A stretch of DNA of 64,000 nt from CAKSQF01 sp964568425 (GTDB taxonomy: Bacteria > Bacillota > Clostridia > Oscillospirales > CAG-272). The DNA lies in contig CAZMPO010000012.1 in NCBI GenBank assembly GCA_964568425.1, positions 1-64,000 on the forward strand, given 5' to 3'. Below the pieces are notes generated by a model. That model had not been told where the DNA came from and did no database searches. It was given only the letters and a program-made list of their open reading frames with translations. Of the stretch, positions 43,181 through 52,205 are shown piece by piece (within the stretch, counting starts at the first letter, position 1; each line of letters starts with the position of its first letter). The translations under genes and the position numbers were made by a program.

Positions 43181-43576
43181 TCAGCCGAAAATCAAGGGGT
43201 ATTTTGAAAAAATCGATCGTTCTATCAATCGGCAAAGAAAAATCGAGGCGATCGAGAGGAAGAACCAATAGATACAGTAGAGCGGACAGATCTGCCCCCA
43301 AAGATTGAGCGGAAGATCCGAATAGTCCCAGACCTGCATATCGAGCAGGCGATTGACCGCAAGTCCGACGACAAGCTCGGACAGAGTTACAAACGCCGAT
43401 GCGATCAGTGCCTTAACGAGCAAGGGTCGCGAGATGTGTTTATCGATAAAAAATATTGCCGCAAGGCAGAGTCCGCCGAGTGCGATCATTGTCGGGTGGG
43501 TATATCCGCGCCACAAAAGCTCGATCATACCATATCCCGCGCCGCCGATCAGAAACAGGAGAGCGTAACAGGTCAT
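43181..43576 (-). CDS. Putative ABC-transporter type IV membrane protein (PF06541-like)
   Basis: 131 residues with four hydrophobic segments. The C-terminal half (NLWGQICPLYCIYWFFLSI) is characteristic of the CmpB/DUF1113 family of membrane proteins. The N-terminal GYGMIELLWRGYTHPTM is also typical. Role in the cell is not established for this family. ATG at 43576 has GGAGG 7 bases upstream. It is followed 46 bases later by the ComEC-like gene on the same strand. Confidence 0.8.
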   Translation of the reverse strand: MTCYALLFLIGGAGYGMIELLWRGYTHPTMIALGGLCLAAIFFIDKHISRPLLVKALIASAFVTLSELVVGLAVNRLLDMQVWDYSDLPLNLWGQICPLYCIYWFFLSIASIFLCRLIERSIFSKYPLIFG

Positions 43577-43684
43577 TTTGCGACCTCCGAAAGATACTTG
43601 GGTCGATTTTGCCGTCCCGAATAAGTTTTCGACGTCGGATATGTAAATATACGCAAATAATAGAGCAAAATTTTCGGAAAACTA

Positions 43685-43713
43685 TTGAAAAAGAGGAAGA
43701 AATATGGTACAAT
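43685..43713 (+). promoter_or_regulatory. Promoter of tadA
   Basis: TTGAAA (43685-43690), a 17-base spacer and TACAAT (43708-43713), preceded by TATGG. Confidence 0.8.
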
Positions 43714-43747
43714 AGCTCAGAGTTGAGCGAAGGTGAGGTTATCGGAC

Positions 43748-44290
43748 ATGCTTATGACCGACGAGTTCTACATGTCGGTCGCCATTGAGCAGGCAAAGCT
43801 TGCGGCAGAGGGCGGCGAGGTCCCGATCGGTGCGGTCGTTGTCTGGGACGACGGGCGGATAGTCGGCGTCGGGCGAAACTGTCGCGAGGGGCAAAAGAAC
43901 GCGCTCGGGCACGCCGAGATCGCGGCGATAAATGCGGCGTGCCGTGAGCTTCACGGCTGGCGTTTACACAAAGCGACGCTCTATGTCACGCTCGAACCCT
44001 GTCCGATGTGTGCCGGGGCGATAGTCAATGCGCGCATCAGGCGTGTCGTATACGGTGCATCCGACCCGAAGGCAGGTGCGCTCGGGTCAAGGTTGCAGAT
44101 CTGTGATTTCGGGCTCAATCACACCTTCGAGCAGGTGGGTGGTGTGATGGAGGACGAGTGCTCGTCTCTGCTCTCTGACTTCTTTTTGAGGCTGCGAAAG
44201 GCGCGAAAAGGCGAGCTTTCAACAGATGCAGACCAAAAAGACGATCGATTTGGCGGAAATGACGAAAGAAAATCTTCGCAAAGCGGTTGA
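43748..44290 (+). CDS. tadA: tRNA-specific adenosine deaminase TadA
   Basis: Zinc deaminase that makes inosine at the wobble base of tRNA-Arg(ACG), 180 residues. Catalytic HAEI and PCPMCAGAIVNARI supply ligands and proton donor; the FxLR-type C-terminus matches TadA. I chose ATG at 43748 because GGTGAGG lies 9 bases upstream; ATG at 43754 is also possible. The C-terminal 25 residues are a charged tail beyond the usual core. The -35 of the next operon overlaps its stop codon. Confidence 0.92.
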   Translation: MLMTDEFYMSVAIEQAKLAAEGGEVPIGAVVVWDDGRIVGVGRNCREGQKNALGHAEIAAINAACRELHGWRLHKATLYVTLEPCPMCAGAIVNARIRRVVYGASDPKAGALGSRLQICDFGLNHTFEQVGGVMEDECSSLLSDFFLRLRKARKGELSTDADQKDDRFGGNDERKSSQSG

Positions 44291-44315
44291 CAATCTGAGA
44301 AAAAAGATATATAAT
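44287..44315 (+). promoter_or_regulatory. Promoter of the transketolase operon
   Basis: TTGACA (44287-44292), a 17-base spacer and TATAAT (44310-44315). The -35 overlaps the tadA stop codon. Confidence 0.88.
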
Positions 44316-44385
44316 TAGAGTGATGTAAAATCGAACACATTTTGGCACACATCGCGGCATGCGATATGTGAGGAAGGAAAATGAA

Positions 44386-45219
44386 ATGAATCAGATGAAC
44401 GTGGAGACACTCTCCCGTCTGCGTAATATCGCAAATGACATTCGCATAAACGCGGTCAAGGCAGTTTACTCGGCAAACAGCGGACATCCGGGCGGATCGC
44501 TCTCGATAGCCGACATGCTCGCCTATCTTTACTTTGAGGAGATGAACATCGACCCTGCCGATCCTAAGGGTGCTGACAGGGACAGATTTGTTCTGTCAAA
44601 GGGGCACTGTGCTCCCGCATATTATTCGGCACTCGCTCTGCGCGGATTTTTCCCCATTGAGGAGCTGACAAGCTTTCGCTCGATTGACAGCAGGCTTCAG
44701 GGTCACCCCGACATGAAGAACATCCCGGGTGTTGACATGTCGACAGGCTCGCTCGGAATGGGCATTTCCGCCGCTTGCGGAATGGCTCTTGCCGGACGCG
44801 ATCGCTACAGAGTTTACACGATCCTCGGCGACGGCGAATGCCAAGAGGGTGAGGTTTGGGAGGCGGCGATGTTTGCATCTCACTACAAGCTGTCAAATCT
44901 CGTTGCCATGATCGATTTCAACGGTCTTCAGATCGGCGGAAACATCACCGATGTAATGAACCCCACGCCATTTGACAAAAAATTCGAGGCGTTCGGATGG
45001 TACGTTCAGACGATCGACGGTCACGACATCGAGCAGATCGCGGCGGCACTTGAAAACGCAAGAGCCGAGAAGGACAAGCCCTCGGTGATAATCTGCAAGA
45101 CGGTCAAGGGCAAGGGCGTTTCGTTTATGGAAAACAACGCAAAATGGCATGGCAATGCGCCCTCTGCCGAGCAATTTGAAATTGCAATGAAGGATCTGGG
45201 AGGTTGCGAAAATGGCTGA
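44386..45219 (+). CDS. Transketolase, N-terminal (TPP-binding) subunit
   Basis: 277 residues, equal to the N-terminal third of full transketolase. Conserved SGHPGGSLS, the substrate/TPP His region KGHCAPAYY, and the TPP-Mg motif GDGECQEGEVWEAAMFAS ending in the usual Asn (IDFNG). It forms the enzyme with the downstream subunit, moving two-carbon units in the non-oxidative pentose phosphate pathway. ATG at 44386 chosen from AGGAAGG upstream. The two frames overlap by 8 bases, so the split is genuine and not a sequencing frameshift; split transketolases are common in Clostridia. Confidence 0.93.
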   Translation: MNQMNVETLSRLRNIANDIRINAVKAVYSANSGHPGGSLSIADMLAYLYFEEMNIDPADPKGADRDRFVLSKGHCAPAYYSALALRGFFPIEELTSFRSIDSRLQGHPDMKNIPGVDMSTGSLGMGISAACGMALAGRDRYRVYTILGDGECQEGEVWEAAMFASHYKLSNLVAMIDFNGLQIGGNITDVMNPTPFDKKFEAFGWYVQTIDGHDIEQIAAALENARAEKDKPSVIICKTVKGKGVSFMENNAKWHGNAPSAEQFEIAMKDLGGCENG

Positions 45220-46156
45220 GAAAATAGCGACAAGAGAATCTTACGGCTGTGCGCTGGTCGAGCTTGGCGAGAAAAATCCGAATGTTGTCGTCCTTGACGC
45301 CGATCTTTGCGAATCGACCAAAACGGTCTATTTCAAGAAACGCTTCCCCGACAGGTTTTTTGACTGCGGAATTGCCGAGGCGAACATGGTCGCCGTATCC
45401 GCAGGTCTTGCAGCAGCGGGAAAGATCCCGTTCTGCTCCTCCTTTGCGATGTTTGCGGCAGGGCGTGCGTTCGATCAGGTTCGCAACGCAGTAGGCTATC
45501 CGCATCTCAATGTCAAGATCGGCGCAACTCACGCAGGCATTACGGTCGGCGAGGACGGTGCGACTCACCAGTGCCTTGAGGATATAGGTGTCATGCGCAC
45601 CATCCCCGGCATGACGATCATCAACCCTGCCGATGACACCGAGGCAAGAGCCGCCGTTGCCGCCGCCGCAGAATGGAACGGTCCCGTATACATGCGTTTC
45701 GGCAGATATGCCGTACCGGTGATCTTTGACCGCTCGACATACAAATTCGAGATAGGCAAAGGCGTTCTTCTCAGAGAGGGACATGATGTCACGATATTTG
45801 CGACCGGCATAATGGTCGATGCCGCGCTCTCGGCTGCAGAGATCCTTTCGACAAAGGGGGTCTCCTGCGAGGTCATCGACATACACACGATAAAGCCGCT
45901 CGATCGCGAGCTTGTTATCGCGTCGGCATCGAAAACAGGGGCTGTCGTCACGGCAGAGGAGCACAACATCATCGGCGGACTCGGCTCGGCTGTCTGCGAG
46001 GTGCTTTCGGAGTGCCGTCCCACGCCTGTTGTTCGTGTCGGCGTCGAGGACACATTCGGCAGATCGGGCAAGGTTCCGCCACTGCTCGAATACTACGGTC
46101 TCACGGCTGAAAACATAGTAAACAAGTCCCTTTGCGCGATATCGCTTAAGAAATAA
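45212..46156 (+). CDS. Transketolase, C-terminal subunit
   Basis: 314 residues with the pyrimidine-binding domain (ending near residue 170, catalytic Glu in FFDCGIAEANMV) and the C-terminal transketolase domain (TGIMVDAALSAAEIL, AEEHNIIGGLGSAV). Its partner is the N-terminal subunit encoded just upstream. Together they match a full enzyme of about 590 residues. It is followed by a strong terminator. Confidence 0.93.
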   Translation: MAEKIATRESYGCALVELGEKNPNVVVLDADLCESTKTVYFKKRFPDRFFDCGIAEANMVAVSAGLAAAGKIPFCSSFAMFAAGRAFDQVRNAVGYPHLNVKIGATHAGITVGEDGATHQCLEDIGVMRTIPGMTIINPADDTEARAAVAAAAEWNGPVYMRFGRYAVPVIFDRSTYKFEIGKGVLLREGHDVTIFATGIMVDAALSAAEILSTKGVSCEVIDIHTIKPLDRELVIASASKTGAVVTAEEHNIIGGLGSAVCEVLSECRPTPVVRVGVEDTFGRSGKVPPLLEYYGLTAENIVNKSLCAISLKK

Positions 46157-46166
46157 GGAATAAAAC

Positions 46167-46205
46167 GATCGGCTCTCTCGATCATCTTTGAGAGAGCCGA
46201 TCTTA
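46167..46205 (+). terminator. Terminator of the transketolase operon
   Basis: Stem GATCGGCTCTCTC / GAGAGAGCCGATC followed by TTATT, 10 bases after the stop codon. Confidence 0.9.
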
Positions 46206-46245
46206 TTCGATTGCAACCATGCAATTGTATTGTATCTTGTATCAC

Positions 46246-46287
46246 CAAAAGCCACCCTGCCTCAGATCTCTCTAAGGCAGGGTGGAT
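46246..46287 (-). terminator. Terminator of the small peptide gene
   Basis: Stem CCACCCTGCCT / AGGCAGGGTGG with an 11-base loop, followed on the minus strand by CTTTTGG; a T-rich tail is also present on the plus side. Confidence 0.85.
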
Positions 46288-46303
46288 TTTATATCTTCCG
46301 AGA

Positions 46304-46429
46304 TCAATACTGCGGATCCCATTCGCCTTGGTCAGGATCTTTGCCCGACTCTTCGGACTGACTGGCAAGGATCGCTTCGATATCGGCGATCTCGATCTCA
46401 GCAACAGGTGTTTCGTATATCTTTTTCAT
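46304..46429 (-). CDS. 41-residue small protein or precursor peptide
   Basis: Small open reading frame with full gene signals: a consensus promoter, AAAGGATG seven bases before the ATG at 46429, and a terminator 17 bases after the stop. The peptide starts MKKIYETPVAEIEIADIEAI and continues with a Ser/Glu/Asp/Gly-rich half ending in GEWDPQY. The form (basic start, Tyr-Glu-x-Pro, an acidic amphipathic middle and a polar tail) resembles small proteins of Firmicutes that are sometimes taken as RiPP precursors. No modification enzyme lies next to it. Function unknown. Confidence 0.75.
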   Translation of the reverse strand: MKKIYETPVAEIEIADIEAILASQSEESGKDPDQGEWDPQY

Positions 46430-46482
46430 GGTTTTTCATCCTTTGTTTTCAGACCACAACCATTGGTAATACTATTCCCTTG

Positions 46483-46511
46483 ATTTTACCACAAATATCT
46501 TGACATGTCAA
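46483..46511 (-). promoter_or_regulatory. Promoter of the small peptide gene with palindrome at -35
   Basis: Minus-strand TTGACA (46506-46511), a 17-base spacer and TAAAAT (46483-46488) preceded by TGTGG. The -35 is part of the perfect palindrome TTGACATGTCAA (46500-46511), a possible operator. Confidence 0.85.
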
Positions 46512-46559
46512 TAGTTTTTTGAAAAAAATTGCAAAAAGATCAAAAACCTGCAAAGGCGA

Positions 46560-47975
46560 TCATTCGCTTGCCTCTTGTCGGACCGATCTGACCTTTGAAA
46601 AGTCAAAGTGCAGATAATAAACGGCGGTGATGCATGCGCAAACGAACCAACCGACGGGGTAGCCGATACCGACCGGGATGAGCTCATTCGAGACAAAATT
46701 CGACATAACAAAGAGATATATCTGGCGCACGCCGATAAACGACGAAAGCATTATTATCATCGGCACACGACTGTTTCCAGCACCGCGAAGGGCGGCGGAG
46801 AAGATCTGATTGACCGAACAGAAGATATAGAACGGTGTGATCACGCGAAGAAGTCTTGTTGCGGTGGCGACGACCTCGGGGTCTTTATTGAATACCGACG
46901 CGATCGGCGCGGCAAATATCATAAGCGGAATGATTATGGCGATCGAGCAGCCGCTTGACATAAAATATGCAAGGCGCGCGCCCTTTTTGGCTCTTTGGGT
47001 ATCTCCGACGCCGAGATTTTGCCCGACGAAGGTCGTTGTCGCGAGTGCAAGCGACTGAACGGGCAGGAAGATGAACTGATCGACCTTTGAATAGGTCGTC
47101 CATCCGCCTGTATTCACGGTCATATTGCCGTTCGTACCTGCGATATACGACTGCACAAAAACATTAGCGAATGAGGTAAGAGCCATCTGCACTGCCGACG
47201 GAATACCGATATTCACTATTCTGCGAAGCATTTTGAGGTCGATCTTTAATGATCTGAGCTCGATCTTGACACAAGAGGTCGTTCTGAAAAGCACAAGAAG
47301 GGTGAGCAGAGCCGACATCAGCTGAGCGATGATCGTTGCCAGCGCAACGCCTGCGACGCCCATGCCGAATTTGAACACGAAAAGGAGGTCAAGCAGGGTA
47401 TTTGTGACGGCAGACACAACAAGAAAATAGAGCGGGCGTCTTGAATCGCCGACGGCGCGCAAAATTCCCGCACCCATATTATAGATCATCAATCCGATGA
47501 CACCCGAAAAATATATCGTAAGATAGGTCCTGCCGGCGCGGAACATTTCTTCATAGCCCTCGCGGTCGGAGTCAAGCATAAGCTCAAGCATAACGGGCGC
47601 AAGGATTATGCCGAGAAAGGTGAATACGACAGCCATTATGAGTGTCATTACCATTGAGGTATGGACAGCCTTTTTAACGCCGTCGTTATCTTTTGCGCCG
47701 AAATGACGCGAGATAACGACGCCCGCACCGCTTGCGAGTCCCGAGAAAAAGCCGATCAATATATTGATTATCGGTCCGATGCTTCCGACGGCGGCGTAAT
47801 CGCCTTGGATGCCTGTCTGACCGATGACCCACGTATCGACCATATTATAGAGCTGTTGAAAGAGATTTCCGACGAGCAGGGGTGCGGCGAATTTGATCAA
47901 GTTTCCGACAATACTGCCGCTCGTCATATCAAGCTCAAGCTTTTTGCCGCGCCCCTTTGATACCGCGGCACTCAT
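46560..47975 (-). CDS. MATE family multidrug/cation antiporter
   Basis: 471 residues with about 12 membrane segments in two homologous halves. The first half contains PLLVGNLFQQLYNMVDTWVIG, a standard MatE block, and the second repeats the pattern around PLMIFAAPIASVFNKD. Members export drugs or metabolites with Na+ or H+ exchange. The start overlaps the trxB stop (ATGA), so the genes are co-translated; a functional link is not obvious. The substrate is unknown. Confidence 0.92.
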   Translation of the reverse strand: MSAAVSKGRGKKLELDMTSGSIVGNLIKFAAPLLVGNLFQQLYNMVDTWVIGQTGIQGDYAAVGSIGPIINILIGFFSGLASGAGVVISRHFGAKDNDGVKKAVHTSMVMTLIMAVVFTFLGIILAPVMLELMLDSDREGYEEMFRAGRTYLTIYFSGVIGLMIYNMGAGILRAVGDSRRPLYFLVVSAVTNTLLDLLFVFKFGMGVAGVALATIIAQLMSALLTLLVLFRTTSCVKIELRSLKIDLKMLRRIVNIGIPSAVQMALTSFANVFVQSYIAGTNGNMTVNTGGWTTYSKVDQFIFLPVQSLALATTTFVGQNLGVGDTQRAKKGARLAYFMSSGCSIAIIIPLMIFAAPIASVFNKDPEVVATATRLLRVITPFYIFCSVNQIFSAALRGAGNSRVPMIIMLSSFIGVRQIYLFVMSNFVSNELIPVGIGYPVGWFVCACITAVYYLHFDFSKVRSVRQEASE

Positions 47976-48883
47976 GAGAGGCTCTCGACATAGGCAGATG
48001 CCGCAAGAGCCGCGATCGCTCCGTCGGATACCGCGGTGGTCACCTGTCTGACATTTTTACGCCTGCAATCGCCTGCGACGAATATGCCGTCACGCTCGGC
48101 GGCACATTCCTCGCCGTAATCGGCGTATCCGCGAGAGTCGAGCCTGATAATGTCGGCGAACGGTTCATTTTGGGGCACGAGTCCGATCGCCACGAACATT
48201 CCGTCAACATCGATACGCTCGGTCGTGCCGCTCTTTTCGTCGCGGATCTCTATGCCCTCGAGCTCTCCGTCGCCTATGACACGAGAGACAGTCTTTGAGA
48301 GCAGGATCTCGACATTATCCTTTTGCATGAGCGCATCGGAAAGCATCTTTTCGCCCGTGAGAAAATCGAGGTTTTGAACAAGCGTCACCTTTGAGGCGAT
48401 CTGCGAGAGCTGTAGAGCCTCTTGAAGCGCGGAATTGCCGCCACCGATCACGGCAACATGTTTGCCTGCGAAAAACGCACCGTCGCAGACTGCGCAGAAG
48501 GATATTCCCTGCCCGACAAGTTCTTCCTCGCCACAAAGTCCGAGTCGGCGATGCTTTGCGCCTGTCGCGATGATAACGGCGCGCGCGTAAAATTCGCCGC
48601 TGTCGGTCATGACGGTCTTCGGCGTGCCGTCTATTATACGGGTGACCTCGCCCACCTCGATCTCGACGCCCTGCCCGAGTGCCTGACCGACAAGCGCGTC
48701 GGCAAACTCATTTCCCGTAACGCTCTCAAATCCGGGGATGTTTTCGACTCTCGGCGAGAAGGTTATCTGTCCGCCGAAAGCCGCTTTTTCTATAACGAGC
48801 ACGCTTTTTCCCGCGCGGCGTGCATATATTGCGGCGGTAAGTCCCGCAGGTCCCCCGCCGACCGTAATAATATCATATATCAT
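47972..48883 (-). CDS. trxB: Thioredoxin-disulfide reductase
   Basis: 303 residues. FAD motif GGGPAGLTAAIYA, redox centre CAVCDGAFF, NADPH motif GGGNSALQEA and C-terminal GIFVAGDCR. It transfers electrons from NADPH (or ferredoxin in some Clostridia) to thioredoxin. No separate thioredoxin gene is in the window, but the NrdD protein encoded just upstream carries a C-terminal thioredoxin-like domain that may be its substrate. The start has a weak binding site (GGGAT). Confidence 0.93.
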   Translation of the reverse strand: MIYDIITVGGGPAGLTAAIYARRAGKSVLVIEKAAFGGQITFSPRVENIPGFESVTGNEFADALVGQALGQGVEIEVGEVTRIIDGTPKTVMTDSGEFYARAVIIATGAKHRRLGLCGEEELVGQGISFCAVCDGAFFAGKHVAVIGGGNSALQEALQLSQIASKVTLVQNLDFLTGEKMLSDALMQKDNVEILLSKTVSRVIGDGELEGIEIRDEKSGTTERIDVDGMFVAIGLVPQNEPFADIIRLDSRGYADYGEECAAERDGIFVAGDCRRKNVRQVTTAVSDGAIAALAASAYVESLS

Positions 48884-48945
48884 CTCAAGAATCCCGTCTT
48901 TTTTACATATTATTGCCTTGTTTTTTTATAAAAAATCTTTCTTTT

Positions 48946-48979
48946 GCCGAAAAAAGCGGCACAAGCCGCTTTTTTCGGT
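48946..48979. terminator. Terminator of nrdD, bidirectional
   Basis: Stem CCGAAAAAAGCGGC and complement with a 4-base loop. It lies after the nrdD stop on the minus strand and before trxB. Confidence 0.88.
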
Positions 48980-48992
48980 GGTATGAAGGGAA

Positions 48993-51362
48993 TCAGCCTT
49001 CGATAAATTTCTTGATGGGTCCGACGCCCGTCAGCTTTTCGACATTTCCGTCTTTTACGACAACAAGGGTCGGTGCCTGCTTGATGCCGAGCGAATTTGT
49101 AAGCTCAACATTATCGGATGCAAGAAGCTTTGTATATGCAACGCCTGCCTTATCGAGCAGTGCGCATGCTATCTTGCAGTTGGGGCAGGTAGCGGTCGTG
49201 AAGAGATAATTGCCGTCCGAAAGTCCTTCCTTCTTTTCCTCGACCGGGGCGCATGCACACTCCTCGCGAGGACCGCTGTGGGTGAGGACAGAGGTCTCGA
49301 TATTATACTCGCGACGCTCCTTATATTCCTGCGTCTTGCCGGCGTTCCAGTTCTGGACCGGGCGGTAGTAGCCTGTTATACGGCTGTAGACCTCGGTCGC
49401 CCTTCCGCACTCGGGGCATTCGAAATGCTCGCCCGAGATATAGCCGTGATCTTTGCAGATCGAGTAGGTCGGCGAAATGGTATAGTAAGGAAGTCTGTAA
49501 TTCTCGGCGATCTTGCGGACAAGTGTTGCCGCGCTTTCCCAATCGGCAAGCTTTTCGCCGAGGAATGCGTGGAATACAGTACCCGATGTATAGAGAGTCT
49601 GAAGCTCGTCCTGAATATCGAGCGCGCTGAAGATATCATCGGTATAGCCGACCGGCAGGTGGCTGCTGTTTGTGTAGTATGGTGTGCCGCCGTCCTCAGC
49701 CGCGGTGATGATGTCGGGGAACTGCTCGACGTCATGCTTTGCAAGGCGATAAGAGGTAGACTCCGCAGGGGTTGCCTCGAGGTTATAAAGATCACCGTAC
49801 TGCTCTTGGTAGTCGGACAGACGCTCTCTCATATGGTTGAGAACGCGCTTTGTGAACTCTTGGCAGGCAGGGTCGGTCATATCGGCTCTTATCCATTTTG
49901 CGTTGAGTCCCGCCTCGTTCATACCGACAAGACCGATCGTCGAGAAGTGGTTTGCAAATGTTCCGAGATAACGTTTGGTATAAGGATAAAGTCCGTTATC
50001 AAGAAGTCTTGTGATGACCGTTCTCTTGATCTTGAGCGAACGAGCGGCAACATCCATCATATGATCAAGACGCTTGAAAAAGTCTTTCTCATCGGTTGCA
50101 AGATAGGCGATCCTCGGCATATTGATGGTTACGACGCCAACCGAGCCCGTGCTCTCGCCCGATCCGAAGAAGCCGCCCGATTTTTTGCGAAGCTCACGCA
50201 GGTCAAGGCGCAGACGGCAACACATCGAGCGAACATCGCTCGGTTCCATATCGCTGTTGATATAGTTTGAAAAATAGGGCGTGCCGTATTTTGCGGTCAT
50301 CTCAAAGAGGAGCTTGTTGTTCTCTGTGGGCGACCAATCGAAATCTCTCGTGATCGAGTATGTGGGGATTGGGTACTGGAATCCGCGTCCGTTCGCGTCG
50401 CCCTCGATCATGATATCGATGAACGCCTTGTTAACGACTCTCATCTCGTCAACGCAGTCACCGTAGGTGAAATCCATCTCCTTGCCGCCGACGATTGCGG
50501 GCAGATCCTTAAGATCGGCGGGAACTGTCCAGTCGAGCGTGATGTTCGAGAATGGTGCTTGCGTGCCCCAACGCGAGGGGGTATTTACGCCGTAAACGAA
50601 GGACTGAATGCACTGCTTGACCTCTTTGTAAGAAAGGTTGTCCACCTTTACAAAGGGCGCAAGATAGGTGTCGAACGAGGAGAACGCCTGCGCGCCCGCC
50701 CATTCGTTCTGCATGATGCCGAGGAAGTTGACCATCTGATTGCAGAGGGTCGACAGATGAGATGCAGGGGAGGATGTGATCTTGCCGGGTACGCCGCCAA
50801 GACCCTCTTTTATGAGCTGTTTAAGACTCCATCCGGCACAGTAGCCTGTCAGCATGGAAAGGTCATGCAGGTGGATATCGCAGTTACGATGCGCCGCGCC
50901 GATCTCCTCGTCGTAAATTTCGGAGAGCCAATAGTTTGCGGTGATCGCACCCGAGTTGGAAAGGATAAGTCCACCCACCGAATAGGTGACGGTCGAGTTC
51001 TCCTTTACGCGCCAGTCGAGTGCGCTGAGATATTTATCGACGGTCTCCTTATAGTCAAGGTAGGGATTTTTCATATTACGGAGCTTTTCGCGCTGTTTAC
51101 GGTAAAGGATGTACGCCTTGGCAACTCCGTCGTAGCCGCCCTGGATAAGCACCTTCTCGACGCTGTCCTGGATATCCTCGACCGCTACAAATCCGTCCTT
51201 GATCTTGGGAAGGAAGTCTGCGGTGACCTTGAGTGCGAGAAAATCGATGATATTATCGGTGTAATCGGTCGACGTTGCCTCAAACGCCTTTTTCATTGCG
51301 TTTGTAATTTTGGAAATGTCAAAATCGACGCGCTTGCCGTCTCTTTTGATGATCTGATACAT
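48993..51362 (-). CDS. nrdD: Anaerobic ribonucleoside-triphosphate reductase with C-terminal thioredoxin domain
   Basis: Class III glycyl-radical enzyme that makes dNTPs without oxygen, 789 residues. ATP-cone at the N-terminus (about 1-95), then the ten-strand barrel, the zinc site (CKDH, CPECG), and the glycyl radical loop NWNAGKTQE with Gly675. After a linker with Cys702 and Cys704 there is a thioredoxin/glutaredoxin-like domain (about 715-789) with TCPNC at 725-729. Many NrdD proteins lack this; it suggests a dithiol electron source, possibly not formate. The activase gene nrdG lies directly upstream. Confidence 0.94.
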   Translation of the reverse strand: MYQIIKRDGKRVDFDISKITNAMKKAFEATSTDYTDNIIDFLALKVTADFLPKIKDGFVAVEDIQDSVEKVLIQGGYDGVAKAYILYRKQREKLRNMKNPYLDYKETVDKYLSALDWRVKENSTVTYSVGGLILSNSGAITANYWLSEIYDEEIGAAHRNCDIHLHDLSMLTGYCAGWSLKQLIKEGLGGVPGKITSSPASHLSTLCNQMVNFLGIMQNEWAGAQAFSSFDTYLAPFVKVDNLSYKEVKQCIQSFVYGVNTPSRWGTQAPFSNITLDWTVPADLKDLPAIVGGKEMDFTYGDCVDEMRVVNKAFIDIMIEGDANGRGFQYPIPTYSITRDFDWSPTENNKLLFEMTAKYGTPYFSNYINSDMEPSDVRSMCCRLRLDLRELRKKSGGFFGSGESTGSVGVVTINMPRIAYLATDEKDFFKRLDHMMDVAARSLKIKRTVITRLLDNGLYPYTKRYLGTFANHFSTIGLVGMNEAGLNAKWIRADMTDPACQEFTKRVLNHMRERLSDYQEQYGDLYNLEATPAESTSYRLAKHDVEQFPDIITAAEDGGTPYYTNSSHLPVGYTDDIFSALDIQDELQTLYTSGTVFHAFLGEKLADWESAATLVRKIAENYRLPYYTISPTYSICKDHGYISGEHFECPECGRATEVYSRITGYYRPVQNWNAGKTQEYKERREYNIETSVLTHSGPREECACAPVEEKKEGLSDGNYLFTTATCPNCKIACALLDKAGVAYTKLLASDNVELTNSLGIKQAPTLVVVKDGNVEKLTGVGPIKKFIEG

Positions 51363-51396
51363 GTGTTCGTTTCTCCTTTTTGTTTTTTATAATGGG

Positions 51397-52095
51397 TTAA
51401 ATTCCTCTGATCCCGACGTTCGGGAGATGTTTTTTTGCCGCATCGCAAAGATCTTCCATTTCTTCCGCCGAGAATGCCGAAAGACCTTGAGGGGCAACAA
51501 GATCTCCCGAATCCTTGAACATTTGAAGAAAATATGCCTTTGCTCCCGCTATCTCACGGGCGATCTCCTCGATACTGTCTCTTGTGTGTATTCCCTTCAC
51601 CGCCGTTGTGCGAAATTCGTAATCGACAGTGCCCGAGATGAGAAGATCGACAGATCGGCGCAGTGCGACGGTATCGACACTCAAAAGACCTGTTGCCGCC
51701 GCGTAATCCTTTAGCGGATTTTTCACATCCATCGCGACATAATCGCAAAGGTGCTCGTCGATAAGCCCTGACAAACGCTCCGGATCGGTGCCGTTCGTGT
51801 CAAGCTTGATCATATATCCGAGCCTCTTTATCTCACGCATGAGCTCAGGCAGGTCGGCATGAAGGAGCGGTTCTCCGCCCGTTATGACGACGCCCTCAAG
51901 CACGCCCGACCGCTTTTTCAAGAGATCAAAGAGCACACCCTCATCAAGAAGCGAGATACTGTCGCTCGTGTGAGTGACAAGCGATGCGTTATGGCAGAAC
52001 GGACAGCGGAAATTGCATCCGGGGGTAAATACTATGCACGCGACCTTGCCCGGATAATCAAGCAGGGTAAGCTTTTGGATGCCCGCAAGAGTCAT
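51397..52095 (-). CDS. nrdG: Anaerobic ribonucleotide reductase activating protein (radical SAM)
   Basis: 232 residues from the ATG at 52095 (AAAGGCGG 9 bases upstream). Radical SAM motif CNFRCPFC binds the [4Fe-4S] cluster that cleaves SAM to put the radical on Gly675 of NrdD; VITGGEPLL is the SAM-binding GGE motif. The protein is longer than the minimal NrdG (about 155-175 residues) and resembles the type that includes an extra C-terminal part. It is followed by nrdD after 34 bases, so the two form an operon. Confidence 0.92.
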   Translation of the reverse strand: MTLAGIQKLTLLDYPGKVACIVFTPGCNFRCPFCHNASLVTHTSDSISLLDEGVLFDLLKKRSGVLEGVVITGGEPLLHADLPELMREIKRLGYMIKLDTNGTDPERLSGLIDEHLCDYVAMDVKNPLKDYAAATGLLSVDTVALRRSVDLLISGTVDYEFRTTAVKGIHTRDSIEEIAREIAGAKAYFLQMFKDSGDLVAPQGLSAFSAEEMEDLCDAAKKHLPNVGIRGI

Positions 52096-52148
52096 ATATT
52101 CGATCCGCCTTTCGTCGATGAATGCATCGGCAAAATGCCGACGGACAT

Positions 52149-52177
52149 ATTCTACCACATATATTTGATTTTGTCAA
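52149..52177 (-). promoter_or_regulatory. Promoter of nrdG-nrdD
   Basis: Minus-strand TTGACA (52172-52177), a 17-base spacer and TAGAAT (52149-52154) preceded by TGTGG. Confidence 0.88.
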
Positions 52178-52205
52178 TAGCATTTTCGAAATTTTTCAAA
52201 AAAAA

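Noticed and set aside
44386..46156. Frameshift splitting one transketolase gene
   Set aside because: The second frame has its own ATG and overlaps the first by 8 bases at a domain boundary, as in known split transketolases.
45125..46255. A 376-codon minus-strand frame opposite the transketolase C-terminal gene
   Set aside because: Antisense to a clear enzyme; composition is Arg/Cys-rich and without motifs.
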